NCBI RefSeq assembly: GCF_018070075.1
Contig: NZ_JAGPXE010000002.1
Coordinates: 372,001 to 436,000, forward strand
Length of the DNA stretch: 64,000 nt
From: Saccharopolyspora endophytica
Lineage (GTDB): Bacteria; Actinomycetota; Actinomycetes; Mycobacteriales; Pseudonocardiaceae
Direction: 5' to 3'
Shown here: positions 52,277 to 60,743 of the stretch, in pieces
Layout of the letters: each line of letters opens with the position of its first letter
How positions within the stretch are numbered: position 1 is the stretch's first letter
Program-made: the position numbers and the translations under genes
Notes under the pieces: model-generated
The model's input: the letters and a program-made list of their open reading frames with translations, nothing else
Told to the model about the DNA's origin: nothing
The model's database searches: none

Positions 52277-54577
52277 GTGGTCTTCGATCCGACGAAGGAG
52301 TCTTCGAGTGCATCGGCCATCGGCCGCCGGAGGTTCCTGAGCTACCTTCTGGCCGCACCCACGCTGACCGTGGCGACCGAGATCCTCTTGGACGGAGCTG
52401 CGGATACGGCCGAGGCCGCCGTGCCGTCGCCTCCGCAGCTCATCGGTGAGACGGTCGATCTTCAGGACGTCATCAATGTGATCGGCGCACCGACGTCCGC
52501 CCTGCTCTTCCAGATCACTGTGAACGAGGACAACACGGTGACCGTCCCGCTGCCTCGGGCAGAGGTGGGGCAGGGGTTGACCACGTCGGTTCCGATGCTG
52601 ATCGCGGAAGAGATGGACATTCCGCTGGCCAACATCACGATGCCGCTCGCCGACGCGCGTCCGGAGTTGCTGTACGGGCAGCTCACCGGTGGGTCCTCGA
52701 GCATCACCTCGCTGTACAGGCCTGCCCGCCTCGCCGCTGCGGCGGCACGTGCCCGCCTGGTGGCGACCGCGGCCAACAGCTGGGGGGTGCCCGGTGATCG
52801 GCTCACGGTGTCCGACGGTGTCATCCACGCCCCGGACGGTCGCAGTGCGACCTTCGGCTCGTTGGCGGTCGCCGCAGCCAAGGCGAAGCTGCCCGACCTT
52901 CCCGTGCGGCTCAAGCCGGAGTCCGAGTTCAAGCTGGTGGGAGGCCGGGTGGGGCGCCTCGACGCCCGCCGGATCGTCACGGGATCCAACACCTACACCC
53001 AGGACCTGAACGTAGCGGGTGCGAAGCCGTGCGTGGTCCGTCGGCCGCCCACGATCAACGGCACCGTCAAGAAGGTGCACAACGCCGAGGCCGTCAAGCA
53101 GATGCCCGGCATCGTCGACGTGGCCACGATCCCCACGGGAGTCGCGGTGCTGGCCGAGACCTTCGCGTTCGCGGTGGACGGCGTGAACGCACTCGATGTG
53201 ACGTGGGGTCCTGGCACCGTGGACGACGAGAGCGATGAAACCGTGCGTCGCAAGTTGCGCGCTGCGGTCGGGCCACTCGGCGACCCGCCGGTGAAGCTTC
53301 CGGCCGCCGGCGTGGAAACGCTCGAGATGGAATTCGACTTCGCGTTCCTGAGTCATGCCCCGCTGGAGACCAACGCGGCGGTCGCCGACGTCCGAGACGG
53401 CCGCGCCGAGGTGTGGGCGGCGGTGCAGATCCCGACGAGCACGCAGGAGAACGTCGCTCGGGAGCTGGGCATTCCGCAGACCTCGGTCACCGTCCACGTC
53501 ATGCCCAGCGGAGGGTCGTTCGGGCGGCGCCTGTTCAACGACGCCGCGGTCGAAGCCGCGCTGATCTCGCAAGCGATGCGCAAGCCGGTGAAGCTGATCT
53601 GGCACCGCACCGATGACATCAGGCACGGACGCGTGCACCCCGCGAAGCACCACAAGGTGCGCATGCACCACTCGGGCGACCAGGTGCTGTCCTACGAGCA
53701 CTGGAACGCTGCGGTCGACACCTCGCTGGAACACGGATTCGGTGACGCGCTGACCACTGCGGCCAGCAAGTTCCCGGCCGTCGGCAACGAGAGCGTCAGC
53801 CAGCTGATGTTCCGCGCGATGGTGCACTGCCCCTACAACTTCGGTGCGGTCGCGACCCACCTGCACGAGGTCTCGATCCCGTTGAACACCGGAAGCTGGC
53901 GTTCGGTCTTCTCGCTCAACGTCCGTGGCGTCGAAGAGATCGCGGTCGACGAGCTCGCCCGACGGCTCGGCAAGGACGCGGTCCAGGTCCGCCGCGACTT
54001 CCTCAAAGACGATCGGCAGAGGGCGATCCTCGACAAGGTCGTAGAAGAGGGCGAATGGGGCAAGGCGATGCCCGAAGGCTTCGCCCAGGGGATCGCCTTC
54101 CACGACGAGATGAAGGGAGTCATGGCGGTCCTCGTCGAGATCGACGCGCGGGACCCCCAGCACCCCAGGGTGGTCAAGGCCGTGATGGCCGTCGACGTCG
54201 GCCGCCCGATCAACGTCAGCGGTATCGAGGCCCAGGCGCTCGGTGGACTCACCGACGGCATTTCGGTGGCGCTGCGCGGTGGGCTGCACCTGCGTGACGG
54301 TTACTTCCTGGAAGGCAGTTACCACAACTTCCATTACGCACGGCAGAAGAACACCCCGACGGATGTGCAGATCTTCGTGCAGCCCGGTGAGGGTGAGCCG
54401 GGAGGTATGGGCGAGTTCGCGGTGCCGGTGGCGTTCGCGGCGGTTGTCAACGCGTATCGCCGGGCTACCGGGATCATGCCCACCAGGTTCCCGATCGACA
54501 ACGAGCTCGACTACGAGCCGTACCCACCGGGACCTGTTCCCGGCCCGCCGATGCGTCCTCTCCCGGCCCGGAACTGA
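52277..54577 (+). CDS. Tat-exported molybdenum hydroxylase large subunit (IorB-like)
   Basis: A 766-residue subunit of the xanthine dehydrogenase/aldehyde oxidase superfamily, type IorB. The N-terminus has a twin-arginine signal (GRRRFLSYLLAAPTLTVA, about residues 16-33), so the enzyme is exported. Molybdopterin-binding blocks are visible as PRAEVGQGLTT, GGSSSITS, PSGGSFGRRLFNDAAVEAAL and the C-terminal GEPGGMGEFAVP, whose last Glu is the likely catalytic base. GTG 52277 with GAGG five bases upstream is used. It forms a two-subunit enzyme with the [2Fe-2S] protein 41 bp downstream. It would hydroxylate an N-heterocycle or oxidise an aldehyde. Confidence 0.88.
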   Translation: MVFDPTKESSSASAIGRRRFLSYLLAAPTLTVATEILLDGAADTAEAAVPSPPQLIGETVDLQDVINVIGAPTSALLFQITVNEDNTVTVPLPRAEVGQGLTTSVPMLIAEEMDIPLANITMPLADARPELLYGQLTGGSSSITSLYRPARLAAAAARARLVATAANSWGVPGDRLTVSDGVIHAPDGRSATFGSLAVAAAKAKLPDLPVRLKPESEFKLVGGRVGRLDARRIVTGSNTYTQDLNVAGAKPCVVRRPPTINGTVKKVHNAEAVKQMPGIVDVATIPTGVAVLAETFAFAVDGVNALDVTWGPGTVDDESDETVRRKLRAAVGPLGDPPVKLPAAGVETLEMEFDFAFLSHAPLETNAAVADVRDGRAEVWAAVQIPTSTQENVARELGIPQTSVTVHVMPSGGSFGRRLFNDAAVEAALISQAMRKPVKLIWHRTDDIRHGRVHPAKHHKVRMHHSGDQVLSYEHWNAAVDTSLEHGFGDALTTAASKFPAVGNESVSQLMFRAMVHCPYNFGAVATHLHEVSIPLNTGSWRSVFSLNVRGVEEIAVDELARRLGKDAVQVRRDFLKDDRQRAILDKVVEEGEWGKAMPEGFAQGIAFHDEMKGVMAVLVEIDARDPQHPRVVKAVMAVDVGRPINVSGIEAQALGGLTDGISVALRGGLHLRDGYFLEGSYHNFHYARQKNTPTDVQIFVQPGEGEPGGMGEFAVPVAFAAVVNAYRRATGIMPTRFPIDNELDYEPYPPGPVPGPPMRPLPARN

Positions 54578-54618
54578 CTGCGGCCTTCCGAACCAGAATC
54601 GTCCACGGAGGAGTTCCC

Positions 54619-55083
54619 GTGCCGCGTTACACCTTCACACTCAACGGCAACGAGGTCAGCGTCGAGGCGCCGGCCAACCACCCGCTGCTCTGGACCCTGC
54701 GAGATCAGCTCGGCGTGACAGGCCCGAAGATGGGGTGCAACCTCGATGTGTGCAAAGCCTGCACCTGCCTGATCGACGGCGAGGCCTACACGACCTGCGT
54801 CACCGCCATGTCCGATGTCGAGGGCCGTGAGGTCACCACGATCGAAGGCCTGGCCGACGGGGATGAGTTGCACCCCGTCCAGCAGGCCTGGCTCGAGATG
54901 GACGTGCCGCAGTGCGGCTTCTGCCAGCCCGGGCAGATCATGAACGCGGTGGCACTGCTGAAGAATACCAGCGAGCCGACTGACGCCGAGATCGACGAGA
55001 TCGAGAACGTCTGTCGGTGCGGCACCTACTTCCGCATCCGCAAGGCGATCAAGTCGGCTGCGGAGAAGTCAGGCGGGAACTAG
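54619..55083 (+). CDS. [2Fe-2S] subunit of molybdenum hydroxylase (IorA-like)
   Basis: A 154-residue two-cluster ferredoxin subunit. The N-terminal plant-type cluster ligands are in GCNLDVCKACTCLIDG plus C60 (TTC); the C-terminal cluster in CGFCQPGQI and CRCG. It has no signal peptide, so it would be carried out of the cell by the Tat signal of the large subunit. ATG/GTG choice: GTG 54619 after GGAGGAG. No FAD subunit is encoded nearby, as in the isoquinoline oxidoreductase type. Confidence 0.9.
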   Translation: MPRYTFTLNGNEVSVEAPANHPLLWTLRDQLGVTGPKMGCNLDVCKACTCLIDGEAYTTCVTAMSDVEGREVTTIEGLADGDELHPVQQAWLEMDVPQCGFCQPGQIMNAVALLKNTSEPTDAEIDEIENVCRCGTYFRIRKAIKSAAEKSGGN

Positions 55084-55203
55084 AAACCCGCCGGTGAGGG
55101 CTGTTCTCGAACTGCGTGCGAGCGGCAGTGCCGCGATCCGGAACCCCCCCACGCCGGCTACCGGCGCCGCGACGCAGAAGCGAAGTCAAGAACAGTCCAA
55201 TGG

Positions 55204-55247
55204 GAACGCCCTTCGGGATTCGCGGGAGTCCCGAAGGGCGTTCTTTT
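55204..55247. terminator. Intrinsic terminator between convergent genes
   Basis: GAACGCCCTTCGGGA - 10-nt loop - TCCCGAAGGGCGTTC is a perfect 15-bp stem followed by TTTT. It serves the molybdenum hydroxylase operon and can also end the opposing acyl-CoA dehydrogenase transcript. Confidence 0.92.
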
Positions 55248-55252
55248 CCTCG

Positions 55253-56407
55253 CTAGTACACGACGCTGCCGCGGTCGAAGACGTCCTTGGCGATGATCCG
55301 CTTCTGGATTTCCGCTGTGCCGTCGGCAACGAGGTAGGCCATCACGTCGCGATGCCGCTGCTGGAGCGGGAACTCGGTGGAGTAGCCGAGGTTGCCGTGG
55401 ATCTTCATGGCGGCCTCGATGGCGTTCTTGGCGACCACCGGTGGCCACCACTTGCTCATCGACGCCAGCGAGGTGTGCGGCTTGTTCTCCTCCCGCAACC
55501 AGAGCGCGTGGTAGCACATCCACCGGGCCGCTTCCAGGTACGTGGTGTGCTCGGCGATCTGGAACGACACGCCCTGGTAGTCGGCGATCGGTTTGCCGAA
55601 GGCGTGCCTGTCGGTGGCGTACGTGGCGGCCTCGTCCAGACTGACCTGAGCCGCACCCAAGCACATCAGGCCGATCGCGGCGCGGCTGAAGTCGAAGTGG
55701 CTCATGACAGCCTGGAATCCCTTCCCCGGCTCTCCGACCAGGTGCGATTCCGGCACGAGGACGTCGTCGAGGTGGATCGATCCCCAGCCGAGCGGGAGGC
55801 ACCCCATGCCCGGCATGTGGTGCACGCTCACGCCCTCGGCATCAAGCGGGACCAGGTAGCAGCTCACGCCGGCCGCGCGCTTGCTTCCCGGATCGCGGGC
55901 GTAGATCAAGGCAGCGGAGGCGTTGCAGGCCCAGGAGATCGCGGTCTTCTCACCGGTGAGACGCCAACCGCCGTCGACCGGGCGGGCTACCGTGGTCATC
56001 GCGGCGGCGTCCGAGCCGGACCCGGGCTCGGTGAGGGCGATCGCGACCGTTTCGCGGCCCTCGATCATCGCCGGCAGGTAGTGCTGCCGGACCTCGTCGC
56101 TGGCATGCACCAGCTGTGAGCCGATCAGGCCGATCTGGATCGGCGCGGATGCCAGGTTGACGTCCCCGTAGGCCAGCGTCTCGGTGGCCAGGCCCAGCAT
56201 GATCGGGTCTTCGGCTCCCGTTCCGCCGTATTGTTCGGGAAGGCCGATGCCGAGCACGCCGAGCTCGCCGAGCTGTCGCAGGATGTCGAACGGGAATGTG
56301 GTGGATGCGGCTCGATCCCGGTAGCCCGGGAGCAGCTGCTTGCGGGTGAACTCCGCGAGGGTTTTCTGGAACTCGCTCTGTTCGTCACTGAACTCGAACG
56401 AAACCAT
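55253..56407 (-). CDS. Acyl-CoA dehydrogenase (AliB-like)
   Basis: A 384-residue acyl-CoA dehydrogenase: ALTEPGSGSDAAAM (about 132-145), GEKTAISWACNASA and the C-terminal LVADGTAEIQKRIIAKDVF. The catalytic position again shows Asp (ADGT), making it a paralogue of the proteins at 40174 and 49885. ATG 56407. It is transcribed alone, divergent from the etf operon, and shares a 390-bp regulatory region with it. Confidence 0.88.
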   Translation of the reverse strand: MVSFEFSDEQSEFQKTLAEFTRKQLLPGYRDRAASTTFPFDILRQLGELGVLGIGLPEQYGGTGAEDPIMLGLATETLAYGDVNLASAPIQIGLIGSQLVHASDEVRQHYLPAMIEGRETVAIALTEPGSGSDAAAMTTVARPVDGGWRLTGEKTAISWACNASAALIYARDPGSKRAAGVSCYLVPLDAEGVSVHHMPGMGCLPLGWGSIHLDDVLVPESHLVGEPGKGFQAVMSHFDFSRAAIGLMCLGAAQVSLDEAATYATDRHAFGKPIADYQGVSFQIAEHTTYLEAARWMCYHALWLREENKPHTSLASMSKWWPPVVAKNAIEAAMKIHGNLGYSTEFPLQQRHRDVMAYLVADGTAEIQKRIIAKDVFDRGSVVY

Positions 56408-56796
56408 CGGATAGCACCTTTCGTGAGATTGCGTGACAGGTGGTGGTTTTCCCAGCCGATCGGCGTCGCATCCACATCGGCCCGGTCGGGCGCTCGTCCT
56501 GACGGTTCAGGGGAGCCGGGCCGGCTGTGCGTTGAGCGCGGAGAGGTCGTGTAGAGCGCTGGGAGGACATGTCCGTCAATGGGCTGGCCAATCGGCGACG
56601 ACGGTGTCTTGGTGATCTGTCCTCAACTTGGCTCCTCTTCCTGCGGATGGGCTCTGGCCTGACAGTGTTGCACTTTGGTCCGTCCTTTAATAGATTAGGC
56701 CAAAATTAGTCGTTGGTCGACGGAAGGGCGTCGACCGGCCTCCGAGCCTGAGCCGCGTTCTTCGCGAGCCGAGACCTGAAGTTGGGGCGTGGACAA
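56408..56796. other. Divergent regulatory region (acyl-CoA dehydrogenase / etfB)
   Basis: A 390-bp gap without a gene. It contains the operator-promoter at 56668-56696 described separately. Confidence 0.5.
56668..56696 (+). promoter_or_regulatory. Promoter with GGTC-type operator in the spacer (etf operon)
   Basis: TTGCAC (56668-56673), 17 bp, TAGATT (56691-56696). The spacer is filled by TTTGGTC-c-GTCCTTTAA, a degenerate version of the perfect palindrome in the promoter at 60685-60713. The identical box spacing and operator position make a shared regulator likely. Confidence 0.6.
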
Positions 56797-57579
56797 GTGA
56801 ACGTCGTGGTGTTGGTCAAGCAGGTGCCTGACACGTACTCCGAGCGCAAGCTCGCCGCTGCCGATCACACGCTGGACCGCGAGGCGGCCGATGCCGTGCT
56901 CGACGAGATCAACGAGCGTGCGGTGGAGGAGGCCCTGCAGATCACCGAATCGCAGGGTGGCGAGGTCACCGCGGTGTGCATGGGGCCGAACAGGGCCACC
57001 GAGGCCATTCGCAAGGCGTTGTCGATGGGCGCGCACAAGGCCGTGCACCTCTCGGATGACGCTCTCGCGGGCACCGATGCGCCGGCGACCGCGCGAGCCC
57101 TCGCTGCGGCGATCGGCACCGTGGAGTCGGTCGATCTGGTGATCGCGGGCAATGAAGCGACGGATGGGCGCACCGGTGCGGTGCCGGCGATGCTGGCGGA
57201 ACTGCTCGGACTGCCGCAGCTGACCTACGTTCGCAAGCTCTCCACCGATGGGTCGGTGGTCACCGCGGCTCGGGAGACCGACGCCGGGATCGTTCACCTG
57301 CAGGCGAGTCTGCCTGCGGTCGTATCGGTGACGGAGAAGATCAACGAGCCGCGGTACCCGTCGTTCAAGGGAATCATGGCGGCCAAGAAGAAGCCGGTGA
57401 CCGTGCTCTCGGCTGCCGATGCCGGTATCGACCCGACCGAGTTCGGACTGGCCAATGCCGGCTCGCAGGTCGTGGAATCCGCGCCGAAGCCCCCCAAGCA
57501 GGCCGGGCAGCGGGTGACCGACGAAGGCGAGGGCGGCATTGCCGTCGCCGAGTACCTGACTGGTCAGAAGCTCGTCTGA
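56797..57579 (+). CDS. etfB: Electron transfer flavoprotein beta subunit
   Basis: A 260-residue EtfB: N-terminal VNVVVLVKQVPDTYSERKL, a central AAAIGTVESVDLVIAGNEATDG (AMP-binding side) and VTEKINEPRYPSFKGIMAAKKKP, the family's recognition loop, present. GTG 56797. It forms a dimer with EtfA to take electrons from acyl-CoA dehydrogenases and pass them to the quinone pool. First gene of an operon that continues through etfA. Confidence 0.95.
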   Translation: MNVVVLVKQVPDTYSERKLAAADHTLDREAADAVLDEINERAVEEALQITESQGGEVTAVCMGPNRATEAIRKALSMGAHKAVHLSDDALAGTDAPATARALAAAIGTVESVDLVIAGNEATDGRTGAVPAMLAELLGLPQLTYVRKLSTDGSVVTAARETDAGIVHLQASLPAVVSVTEKINEPRYPSFKGIMAAKKKPVTVLSAADAGIDPTEFGLANAGSQVVESAPKPPKQAGQRVTDEGEGGIAVAEYLTGQKLV

Positions 57580-57607
57580 ACCACTGGTTTTCGAGAGGAA
57601 GTACGTG

Positions 57608-58567
57608 ATGTCCGAGGTCCTGGTTCTCGTCGACCACGTGGACGGCGAGGTCAAGAAGGTCGCGTTCGAGTTGTTGACCGCGGCGCGCCGGTTGGGTGAG
57701 CCCTCAGCGGTCGTCGTCGGTGAGCCGGGCGTGGCGGCCAAGCTCAACGATGTGCTGCGCACCTACGGCGCGGCGAAGGTGTACGCGGCCGAATCGGCCG
57801 AGGCCGGTCAGTACCTGGTGACGCCTTCGGTGGACGTGCTGGCCGAGCTGGTGGGATCGGTTTCGCCGGTGGCGGTGCTCCTGCCGGCCTCGGTGGACGG
57901 AAAGGAGATCGCCGGTCGGCTTGCGGTGCGCACCGGTGCGGGACTGCTGTCGGAGGCGGTCGACCTCGACGGTGAGGGAGTTGCCTCCCACTCGCTGTTC
58001 GGCGGTGGCTACGTAGCCAAGGCCAAGGTCGTCAAGGGTGCGCCGGTGGTCACCGTGCTGCCGGGTGCAATCGAGGCCGAGCAAGCCGAAGGGGCGGCCG
58101 CTGAACATGCGGTCGAGGTCCCGGCGCCCGATGCGACGAAGTCGGCGCGGATCACCGGACGGGAACCGGTCGAGGGCGGCGACAGGCCGGAGCTGACCGA
58201 GGCCTCCGTGGTCGTCTCGGGTGGCCGTGGCGTCGGTTCGGCGGAGAGCTTCGAGGTGGTCGAGAAGTTGGCGGACTCGCTCGGTGCGGCGGTGGGTGCT
58301 TCCCGCGCGGCTGTGGACTCCGGCTTCTACCCGCACCAGTTCCAGGTGGGGCAGACCGGCAAGACCGTCTCACCGCAGCTCTACATCGCCCTGGGCATCT
58401 CCGGCGCGATCCAGCACCGGGCGGGCATGCAGACGTCCAAGACGATCGTCGCGGTGAACAAGGATACCGAGGCACCGATCTTCGAGATAGCCGATTTCGG
58501 CGTGGTGGGCGATCTTTTCGCGGTCGCTCCGCAACTCGCCGACGAGATCGGCAAGCGCAAGAGCTGA
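57608..58567 (+). CDS. etfA: Electron transfer flavoprotein alpha subunit
   Basis: A 319-residue EtfA with the FAD-binding C-terminal domain: [59 protein letters not shown] and [21 protein letters not shown] 57608 follows GAGAGGAAG. It pairs with EtfB directly upstream. This copy sits inside a catabolic cluster, so it is probably a dedicated ETF, additional to a housekeeping copy elsewhere. Confidence 0.95.
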   Translation: MSEVLVLVDHVDGEVKKVAFELLTAARRLGEPSAVVVGEPGVAAKLNDVLRTYGAAKVYAAESAEAGQYLVTPSVDVLAELVGSVSPVAVLLPASVDGKEIAGRLAVRTGAGLLSEAVDLDGEGVASHSLFGGGYVAKAKVVKGAPVVTVLPGAIEAEQAEGAAAEHAVEVPAPDATKSARITGREPVEGGDRPELTEASVVVSGGRGVGSAESFEVVEKLADSLGAAVGASRAAVDSGFYPHQFQVGQTGKTVSPQLYIALGISGAIQHRAGMQTSKTIVAVNKDTEAPIFEIADFGVVGDLFAVAPQLADEIGKRKS

Positions 58568-58588
58568 CGGGGGCGAGGTGAGACGTCC

Positions 58589-58840
58589 ATGCTGTGCACG
58601 TGCATGTGCAACAAAGCCGGCCATCACGGAATCTGCCAGGAAACTGCGGATCTGAAATGCGTTCTCGCCTACCCGGCGATTCAGATGTACACGCCGGGGT
58701 TCATGTGCCGCCGCTGCTACGAGGCAGTGCTGCGGGTCGTAGATGCGGCGATACGTGCTTCGAAACCCGGGCAGACCGAAGCGGGCAGCGAAGTCGTCAG
58801 CGGCGCCGGATCCGGGATGTCGCAGCGCGGACGGCGCTGA
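58589..58840 (+). CDS. Small Cys-rich protein (DUF6372-like)
   Basis: An 83-residue protein with six Cys arranged CTCMCNK...GICQ...LKC...[10 protein letters not shown], the pattern of DUF6372-type small actinobacterial proteins, probably metal-binding. ATG 58589 has GAGG upstream, 22 nt after etfA. It is in the etf operon and could be a metal-binding or redox accessory. Function unknown. Confidence 0.65.
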   Translation: MLCTCMCNKAGHHGICQETADLKCVLAYPAIQMYTPGFMCRRCYEAVLRVVDAAIRASKPGQTEAGSEVVSGAGSGMSQRGRR

Positions 58841-58888
58841 TGGCGGCGTGTTCAAGCCGGTAGCAGTCGGCCCGAATAGGGGAGTGCG

Positions 58889-59869
58889 ATGAAAGCGGTG
58901 GTCCTGCGCGAGTTCGGAGCTGCGGGAAATCTGCGTTGCGAAGAAGTCCCCGACCCCGAGGAGAAGTCTGGCTCGGTGACCGTGAAGCTGCGCGCCAGTG
59001 CGCTGAACTGGCACGATGTGCTGGTCCGGGAAGGCCGGTACGGCTCACGGCTGCCGCACGTGCTCGGTGCCGACGGCGCGGGAACCCGGGTCGACACCGG
59101 TGAGGACGTACTCGTCATCCCGTCCCTGTGGTGGGGCGACGACGACAGCGCCCCTGGCCCGGACTGGGAGATCCTCGGCGACCACCACGCAGGAACCTAC
59201 GCGGAGCTGGTGACCGTGCCGGCCGACTGCGTTCACCCGAAACCTGCGGGCCTGGACTGGCAGCAGGCCGCGGCCCTGCCGCTCGTCGGGCTGACGACCT
59301 ACCGGGCGTTGTTCACGCGTGGGCGATTGCGCAAGGGCGAATCGGTCCTCGTGCTCGGTGCGGGAGGTGGTGTCGCCACGACGGCGGTCAGTCTGGCGGC
59401 CGCCTGCGGTGCCACGGTCGTGGTCACCTCGTCATCGTCGGAAAAGGTCGCGCGATCACGGGAACTCGGTGCCGCGGACGGTGTTCTCTACACCGAGGAC
59501 CAGTGGTGGCTGGCGGCAAAGCGACTGACTCCCCGGGGACGCGGCTTCGATGTCGTGCTCGACCCGGTGGGGAGCTGGCCGGAGTCGATTGAGGCCCTGC
59601 GTCCCGGCGGACGGCTCGTGGTGCTCGGCTCGTCGGTTCGCACCGACGCGATGCTCGACGTGCGCCAGTTCTACTTCGGACAGTACGACCTGCTCGGAAC
59701 CACGATGGGCAGCCCGCGAGATTTCGCCGGGCTGATGTCGATGGTGGAGAGCGGGGAGGTTCGGCCTCCGGTGATCGACGAGGTGTTCCCGCTAGACCAG
59801 GCCGCCAAGGCCCACGAACACCTGGAGAAGGGCGGCGGCTTCGGCAAGGTCGTCCTGACGCACGAGTGA
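58889..59869 (+). CDS. Medium-chain dehydrogenase/reductase (quinone-oxidoreductase-like)
   Basis: A 326-residue MDR protein without the structural-Zn Cys cluster: N-terminal GroES-like domain (ASALNWHDVLVREG, HVLGADGAG), Rossmann motif VLVLGAGGGVATTAVSLA (about 150-167) and a C-terminal FGKVVLTHE. It is probably an NADPH-dependent zinc-free reductase of an enone or quinone. It lies in the etf operon between the Cys-rich protein and the crotonase gene. Confidence 0.85.
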   Translation: MKAVVLREFGAAGNLRCEEVPDPEEKSGSVTVKLRASALNWHDVLVREGRYGSRLPHVLGADGAGTRVDTGEDVLVIPSLWWGDDDSAPGPDWEILGDHHAGTYAELVTVPADCVHPKPAGLDWQQAAALPLVGLTTYRALFTRGRLRKGESVLVLGAGGGVATTAVSLAAACGATVVVTSSSSEKVARSRELGAADGVLYTEDQWWLAAKRLTPRGRGFDVVLDPVGSWPESIEALRPGGRLVVLGSSVRTDAMLDVRQFYFGQYDLLGTTMGSPRDFAGLMSMVESGEVRPPVIDEVFPLDQAAKAHEHLEKGGGFGKVVLTHE

Positions 59870-59898
59870 CGTTTCCGCGAGTTGAAGGAGTGTGGCCG

Positions 59899-60681
59899 AT
59901 GGCCGGCGATCTGGTCCGGTACGAGGTGGACGATCACGCCGCAGTGATCACGTTGGACGATCCCGCGACTCGCAACGCGCTCGGTGACGAGCTGCTCGAC
60001 CAGCTCCTGGATTTGCTCGACCACGCAGCAGTCGATGACGACGTGCGGGTGGTCGTGCTCACCTCTTCGCACGCGAAGGTCTTCTCCTCCGGCGGGAACC
60101 TGAAGGCCTTCGCCGACGACCGCCCGACGATCGAGAAGTACGCCGGACTGGACCGTTTTCCGCGGATCTACAAGAAGCTCGCGCAGCTGGGCAAGCCCGT
60201 GATCTGCGCGGCCAACGGTGATGTGCTGGCGGGGGCCTTCGGGTTGGCGTTGGCGTGCGATCTGGTCATAGCGAAGGACTCGGTGCGCTTCGGCTGCCCG
60301 GAGATCAACGTGGGCGCGTTCCCGTTCATGATCTCGGCGCTGATCTACCGCAACGTCCCGAGGATGAAGGCCAACGAGCTGATGATGGTCGGTGACCTGA
60401 TCACGGCTGAGCAGGCCCGCGAGCTCGGCGTGGTCAACGCGGTCGTCCCGGCTGGAGACTTCGACGAGGCCGTCCGGGACTGGACGCGGAAGATCGCCGG
60501 CAAGTCGCCGCTGCTGATGAAGTTGGGCAAGAACGCCGTCGATGCCACGCGGGACCTCGCCTTCGGTGAAGCGCTGGACGTTCTTCAGGCGCAGCTGGCT
60601 CTCGCGTTCACCACCGAGGACCTGCGCGAGGGCGTTCGCGCCTTCCAGGAGAAGCGCACGCCGGTGTGGGGGATGCGTTAA
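59899..60681 (+). CDS. Enoyl-CoA hydratase/isomerase family protein
   Basis: A 260-residue crotonase-fold protein: VVVLTSSHAKVFSSGGNLKAF, NGDVLAGAFGLALACDLVIA and FGCPEINVGAFPFM. The first Glu of the hydratase pair is Gly (AGAFG), the second (CPEI) is present, the pattern of some isomerase or specialised hydratase members. ATG 59899 has GAAGGAG upstream. Last gene of the etf operon, 63 bp before the operator-promoter of the next one. Confidence 0.85.
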   Translation: MAGDLVRYEVDDHAAVITLDDPATRNALGDELLDQLLDLLDHAAVDDDVRVVVLTSSHAKVFSSGGNLKAFADDRPTIEKYAGLDRFPRIYKKLAQLGKPVICAANGDVLAGAFGLALACDLVIAKDSVRFGCPEINVGAFPFMISALIYRNVPRMKANELMMVGDLITAEQARELGVVNAVVPAGDFDEAVRDWTRKIAGKSPLLMKLGKNAVDATRDLAFGEALDVLQAQLALAFTTEDLREGVRAFQEKRTPVWGMR

Positions 60682-60684
60682 CCC

Positions 60685-60713
60685 TTGCATTTTGGTCTGA
60701 CCAAAAGTATTAT
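60685..60713 (+). promoter_or_regulatory. Promoter with perfect GGTC-t-GACC operator in the spacer
   Basis: TTGCAT (60685-60690), 17 bp, TATTAT (60708-60713). The spacer holds TTTTGGTC-T-GACCAAAA (60690-60706), a perfect 8-bp inverted repeat. The core TGGTC-N-GACCA is like the operator of FadR/GntR-type regulators. A repressor bound here would block RNA polymerase directly. Confidence 0.8.
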
Positions 60714-60743
60714 CACTCCAAAATTGCCTCAGAGGGTGTGACC

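Noticed and set aside
60666..60743. Upstream GTG start for the acyl-CoA dehydrogenase at 60744
   Set aside because: It would place the promoter and operator inside the coding sequence and overlap the previous gene.
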